A stretch of DNA of 9,035 nucleotides from CAYRPN01 sp964426135 (GTDB taxonomy: Bacteria; Planctomycetota; Phycisphaerae; Phycisphaerales; Phycisphaeraceae). A program made the translations under genes and the position numbers. Shown in pieces: positions 6,211-9,035 of this stretch. How positions within the stretch are numbered: position 1 is the stretch's first letter; every line of letters starts with the position of its first letter. Below the pieces are notes generated by a model. That model worked only from the letters and a program-made list of their open reading frames with translations. It did not search any database and was not told where the DNA came from. The DNA is taken from NCBI GenBank assembly GCA_964426135.1, contig CAYRPN010000182.1, positions 1 to 9,035 on the forward strand, read 5' to 3'.

Positions 6211-6313
6211 AGGAGCCGTGCAGAATCAATTCGCATGTGGGACGACTTTCCAAGTCGTCCGGCTGGAAACGGAGCGACTCGAAACTACGGACCTAATCTT
6301 GCACGGCCCCTAA
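6211..6313. repeat. 103-bp element with imperfect terminal inverted repeats and internal hairpin
   Basis: The left end GGAGCCGTGCAGAATC (6212-6227) and right end AATCTTGCACGGCCCCTAA (6295-6313) are imperfect inverted repeats. Inside is a tight hairpin, GGACGACTT / AAGTCGTCC (6240-6248 / 6252-6260, 3-base loop). A related copy in opposite orientation begins at 8970 and runs off the window end: 6248-6266 matches the complement of 9017-9035 exactly over 19 bases, and the right ends match at 17 of 19. This looks like a small non-autonomous element (MITE-like) family. Confidence 0.75.
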
Positions 6314-6319
6314 CCGCAG

Positions 6320-6377
6320 CGCTCAGAACTCCGGACCCAAGACCCAGGACTCAGGACTCAAGACCCAGGACTTCCCC
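6320..6377 (+). repeat. Degenerate 7-bp tandem array ending at the start of the 41-residue peptide gene
   Basis: Units GACCCAA, GACCCAG, GACTCAG, GACTCAA, GACCCAG and GACTTCC run without gaps from 6334 to 6375, with two more degenerate units upstream (6320-6333). CC and the ATG follow. Where GACCCAG meets the next GA the sequence AGGA (6367-6370) arises seven bases before the start, so the repeat itself appears to supply the ribosome binding site. Confidence 0.8.
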
Positions 6378-6503
6378 ATGTTTCACCGACACAAGTCACT
6401 CAGCTATCAGGGCTACTCGTTTCCGTGGTACGTCGCGCTGATCTGGATTTGTTTCCTGGTCGCAGGCGTGGCGTATCTGGTGAGACACATCCTGTTCGAA
6501 TGA
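6378..6503 (+). CDS. 41-residue single-helix membrane peptide in the cbb3 cluster
   Basis: The open frame encodes a 41-residue peptide. A basic N-terminus (MFHRHKSLSYQGYSFP) is followed by one strong membrane helix (about 17-36, starting WYVALIWICFLVAG) and a short RHILFE tail. The basic start predicts the N-terminus in the cytoplasm. cbb3 operons commonly encode tiny one-helix subunits (CcoQ, CcoM) and the small maturation protein CcoS. This peptide has the right size and place for such a role, but I see no diagnostic motif linking it to any of them. AGGA at 6367-6370, created by the heptamer array, is well placed. The ATPase gene follows 64 bases later. Because the gene is so short it could be missed by automated annotation. 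Coding potential rests on hydrophobic pattern, context and start signal. Confidence 0.7.
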   Translation: MFHRHKSLSYQGYSFPWYVALIWICFLVAGVAYLVRHILFE

Positions 6504-6567
6504 AGTCGCGCGGTGGAGGCGCGGCCAGGATGCTTCCGTGTGTCTGCCCACACACGATCGAGGCTCG

Positions 6568-8937
6568 ATGAACGAACGGTGCGAGCAAACCTGTGTCCAC
6601 TGCGGCCTGCCGGTTCCCCTGAGCCGGCAGCGCGGTGAGTCCGCACAATTCTGCTGCTTCGGATGCAGGCTGGTTTATGACCTCGGCGCCGCCGCGCGTG
6701 CCGAGGGCGAAGGTGATGCGCAGCCGAACACACTGCTGCTTCGCCTGGGGCTGGGCATTTTTCTGGCCATGAACATCATGGCCGTCACCGGATTCTTCTA
6801 CGCCCAGCAGGTCTACGGTCACGCGGAATCTTCCACCGGCTACACCGCGCTGTCCGCGCTGTTCTCCTGGCTCCAGCTTCTGCTCTGCTCGGCGGTCATG
6901 GCGACGCTGGGCCTGCCGCTGGCGGTCGATGTGATCGACAACCTGCGCGGCGGCGGCACCACCGGCCGCGGACTCCGCTTCCGCATCGACGCCAACCTGC
7001 TCATCCTCGTCGGGGTCCTCGCCGCCTTCGGACTCAGCGCGTACCACACCTTGGTCGGCCGGGGCCATCTGTACTACGACACCGCCGCGATGATCCTCGT
7101 GCTGGTCACGCTGGGCGGCTATCTCGATTCCCGCGCGAAGCAGAAAGCGGCCTCGAGCGCGGACGACCTGCTCGCCGCGATGCCGACCCGCGCGTTTGTC
7201 CGCCGCGGCCGGGAGATCGTCGAACTCGACTGCGAAGCGCTGAGCGTCGGCGACGTCGTGCGGGTTCGTCCCGGCGAAGCCCTGCCCGCCGACGGCATCG
7301 TGATCGAAGGTGCCAGCAGCGTGAATGAATCCACGCTCACCGGCGAGTCCAATCCGCGCGCCGTCGAGGCGGGCGGCAAGGTGCTCGCGGGCTCGGTCAA
7401 TCTCGACGGGCAGTTGTGGATCGCCGCGACAGCGGTCGGCGGCGATCGCGTCGTCGCCCGTATCCGGCAGTTGCTGCACGAAGCACGCTTGCAGCAGCCG
7501 CCGATCCAGCGCATCGCCGACCGGGTCTCGGCGTTCTTCGTGCCGTTGGTGGTGCTGCTGGCGTTGGGCGTATTCGCCTGGCGTGCCGCGGTGGGTGAGG
7601 CGTCCGACGGCATCTTTCGTGCGCTCGCCATCCTGCTGATCAGTTGCCCTTGTGCGCTGGGACTGGCAGCACCCCTGGCGACGTGGAGCGCCATGGCGCG
7701 GGCGGCGCGGCGAGGCATCCTCTTTTTCTCCGCCGCCACGCTGGAACGCCTGGCCAAGTCTCGCGTCGCGCTCTTCGACAAGACCGGCACGCTGACTCGA
7801 CATCGCATGCGATTGCAGAGCATCACGTGCGCCGACGGCGTAAGTGAGGAACAAGCCCTGTGCCTTGCTGCGACGCTCGAATCCAGCAGCACGCATCCCA
7901 TCGCGCTGGGCCTGGTCGAGGCCGCCAGGACTCGCGGCTTGCAAACACTGGAAGTGGAGTGCGCTCGCACCGTGCCCGGACGCGGCATCGAGGCCACTAT
8001 CGCCGGCGAGCGCTACCGCATCGGCGGGCAGCGCTGGGTGGAGGAGGCGGCCTTTGCCGTAGGGTGCGTCAAGTCCGCGCGGACGCACCTTGACTCGCCT
8101 GCTGCAAAGGCGAATGAGTTGACGACTTCGGCGTCCACGGATGGTGCGTCCGCGCCGAGCCTTGACGCACCCTACGCGGAAGGAATCGAGACTCGTGAAT
8201 CAAGTCTGCCATGCGTTTACCTGATGAGCGACGATCGCATCCTCGCTCGCATCGTGATGGCGGAGGAACTGCGCGACGATGCGGCGAAGGTTGTGGCGGA
8301 ACTGCGACAGGAGCAGGTGCGCGTCCGCGTGCTCACCGGCGATCAGCCCGGCCCCGCTTCGCACGTGGCCAACCAGCTTCACGTGCCCGTGCGTTCGCAG
8401 TTGCTGCCGGCCGACAAACTCGCCATCGTGCAGCGTTACCAGCAGCGCATCGGCGGCGTGGTCTTCGTCGGCGACGGCATCAACGACGGCCCCGCGCTCG
8501 CCGCGGCCGATGTCGGCATCGCGGTCGGCGGTGCGACCGACCTCGCCCGGCAGGCAGGACACGTGCACCTGCTGAGCGACAATCTGGAACTCGTCCCGCA
8601 GTCGATCGCCATCGCCCGCGACGCCATGCGGCGCATCCACCTGAACCTGATCTGGGCGTTTGGCTACAACGCGATCGGCCTCGTGCTGGCGGTGGCCGGG
8701 GTGCTGACGCCGATCTTCGCGGCGTCTTCGATGGTGATATCGAGTCTGCTGATCGTGGCGACCTCGCGGCGGGCCGGCGCAATCGACGCGTTGGATTCGC
8801 CAGACCATTTAGCCGGCGGGCTTGCCCGCCGTGAATGCACGAGTTCGCAAACGACGAACGACAACGTGGATGCGGACCCGCATAGCGACGCCGATGGGCG
8901 CCGTCGCGGTCGCTGTGAAGTCGCAGCGCCGGCCTAA
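6568..8937 (+). CDS. ccoI: Copper-translocating P1B-type ATPase of the CcoI/FixI/CopA2 type, with repeat-derived insertions
   Basis: This 789-residue pump exports copper, normally to supply CuB of the oxidase. The N-terminus holds a cysteine-rich metal-binding domain: CVHCGLPVP at 9-17 and FCCFGC at 28-33. No GMxCxxC-type HMA domain follows, unlike many relatives. Eight helices are predictable, four before the actuator domain. Motifs: TGES 258-261, CPC 360-362 in helix 6, DKTGTLT from D404, HP 443-444, GDGIND 635-640, GYN in helix 7 and MxxSS in helix 8, the Cu(I) signature. Residues about 497-537 are encoded by a 119-bp repeat inserted in frame in the nucleotide-binding domain. The last 45 or so residues come largely from a palindrome (HLAGGLARRE). 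ATG 6568 has GAGG four bases away; GTG 6538 (AGGA seven bases upstream) would add ten residues and remains possible. Confidence 0.92.
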   Translation: MNERCEQTCVHCGLPVPLSRQRGESAQFCCFGCRLVYDLGAAARAEGEGDAQPNTLLLRLGLGIFLAMNIMAVTGFFYAQQVYGHAESSTGYTALSALFSWLQLLLCSAVMATLGLPLAVDVIDNLRGGGTTGRGLRFRIDANLLILVGVLAAFGLSAYHTLVGRGHLYYDTAAMILVLVTLGGYLDSRAKQKAASSADDLLAAMPTRAFVRRGREIVELDCEALSVGDVVRVRPGEALPADGIVIEGASSVNESTLTGESNPRAVEAGGKVLAGSVNLDGQLWIAATAVGGDRVVARIRQLLHEARLQQPPIQRIADRVSAFFVPLVVLLALGVFAWRAAVGEASDGIFRALAILLISCPCALGLAAPLATWSAMARAARRGILFFSAATLERLAKSRVALFDKTGTLTRHRMRLQSITCADGVSEEQALCLAATLESSSTHPIALGLVEAARTRGLQTLEVECARTVPGRGIEATIAGERYRIGGQRWVEEAAFAVGCVKSARTHLDSPAAKANELTTSASTDGASAPSLDAPYAEGIETRESSLPCVYLMSDDRILARIVMAEELRDDAAKVVAELRQEQVRVRVLTGDQPGPASHVANQLHVPVRSQLLPADKLAIVQRYQQRIGGVVFVGDGINDGPALAAADVGIAVGGATDLARQAGHVHLLSDNLELVPQSIAIARDAMRRIHLNLIWAFGYNAIGLVLAVAGVLTPIFAASSMVISSLLIVATSRRAGAIDALDSPDHLAGGLARRECTSSQTTNDNVDADPHSDADGRRRGRCEVAAPA
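8058..8176. repeat. Complete 119-bp MITE-like element inserted in frame inside the ATPase gene
   Basis: The ends CGTAGGGTGCGTCAAG (8058-8073) and CTTGACGCACCCTACG (8161-8176) are perfect 16-bp inverted repeats. Allowing a two-base gap and one mismatch, the arms extend to about 32-34 bases (8058-8089 and 8143-8176). The right arm is identical over 34 bases to 96-129. The core from 8059 to 8175 is 117 bp, a multiple of three, and all 39 codons are open, so the host gene is not interrupted. No transposase is encoded; spread would need an enzyme in trans. No clear target-site duplication is visible. Confidence 0.88.
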
Positions 8938-8971
8938 TTCGTTGACCCGCAGCGGGCAAGCCCGCCCGCTT
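8808..8971. repeat. Inverted pair of TTTAGC-edged palindromes spanning the ATPase stop codon
   Basis: Positions 8808-8831 are an exact copy of the 24-base unit (TTTAGCC edge, GGCGGGCTTGCCCGCC core). A diverged unit in opposite orientation lies at about 8950-8971 (AGCGGGCAAGCCCGCCCGCT then TA). The arrangement matches the 177-bp pair at 4728-4904 but is 164 bp and less well conserved on the right. The left palindrome is translated as LAGGLARRE in the ATPase tail, and the stop codon at 8935-8937 lies between the two units. The right hairpin (stem AGCGGGC/GCCCGCT) could stabilise or end the transcript, but no T-run follows. Confidence 0.75.
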
Positions 8972-9035
8972 AGGAGCCGAGCAAGATTAACTCCGCAGAT
9001 TCGAATCGCTTCGCTCCCAGCCGGACGACTTGGAA
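8970..9035 (-). repeat. Partial copy of the 103-bp terminal-repeat element, cut by window end
   Basis: Read on the minus strand this matches the right part of the element at 6211-6313: the last 19 bases (9017-9035) are the exact complement of 6248-6266, and TTAGGAGCCGAGCAAGATT (8970-8988) matches the complement of the right end at 17 of 19 positions. The rest of the copy would lie beyond the window. It directly abuts the preceding palindrome. Confidence 0.7.

Noticed and set aside
6504..6567. A separate small gene starting at ATG 6530
   Set aside because: The frame differs from that of the ATPase and gives no recognisable protein. The gap is too short and better explained as the ATPase leader or a GTG 6538 start.
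6400..8088. A 562-residue open frame on the minus strand opposite the ATPase gene
   Set aside because: It covers the confident P-type ATPase with all catalytic motifs and has low-complexity charged composition. Not a gene.

Overview
The window reads as chromosomal DNA of a GC-rich bacterium, most likely a planctomycete (Planctomycetota). This is an inference from the divergent cbb3-type oxidase cluster, the mostly weak and variable ribosome binding sites, and the many short palindromic repeats with TTTAGC-type edges packed between genes. No rRNA, tRNA, CRISPR array, transposase or integrase gene is visible. All supported genes are on the + strand.

Layout. Positions 1-207 hold three partial or complete repeat elements. 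A small single-pass membrane protein of unknown role follows (208-663). A long gene-free stretch (664-1227) carries a good sigma70-like promoter candidate (800-828), flanked by two identical CAAGTCTTG dyads, and a structured leader. The respiratory cluster starts at 1228: a four-helix membrane protein (1228-1860), a membrane-anchored dihaem cytochrome c with the CcoP layout (2048-3166), the catalytic subunit CcoN (3227-4723), the monohaem cytochrome CcoO (4920-5669), a two-helix membrane protein (5821-6204), a 41-residue single-helix peptide (6378-6503) and a CcoI/FixI-type copper P-type ATPase (6568-8937).

How the genes work together. CcoO and the dihaem cytochrome would pass electrons to the haem b / haem b3-CuB centre of CcoN, which reduces O2 and pumps protons. 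The P1B-type ATPase is the usual copper-handling partner needed for CuB assembly. The three small membrane proteins are probably accessory or assembly subunits, judged only by position. CcoG, CcoH and CcoS are not in the window. The order P-like, N, O differs from the usual N, O, Q, P.

The most striking feature is repeat load. Every gap of the cluster from 1861 to 6377 holds a different palindromic or tandem repeat. A 119-bp element with 16-bp perfect terminal inverted repeats sits in frame inside the ATPase gene, and another palindrome has been translated into that protein's C-terminus. Two genes are preceded immediately by degenerate 7-bp tandem arrays ending at the start codon. No wholly new enzyme system is evident. 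The unusual points are the divergent oxidase (including an apparent loss of a glutamate usually conserved in CcoN), its uncharacterised small subunits, and the interplay of repeats with coding and start sites.
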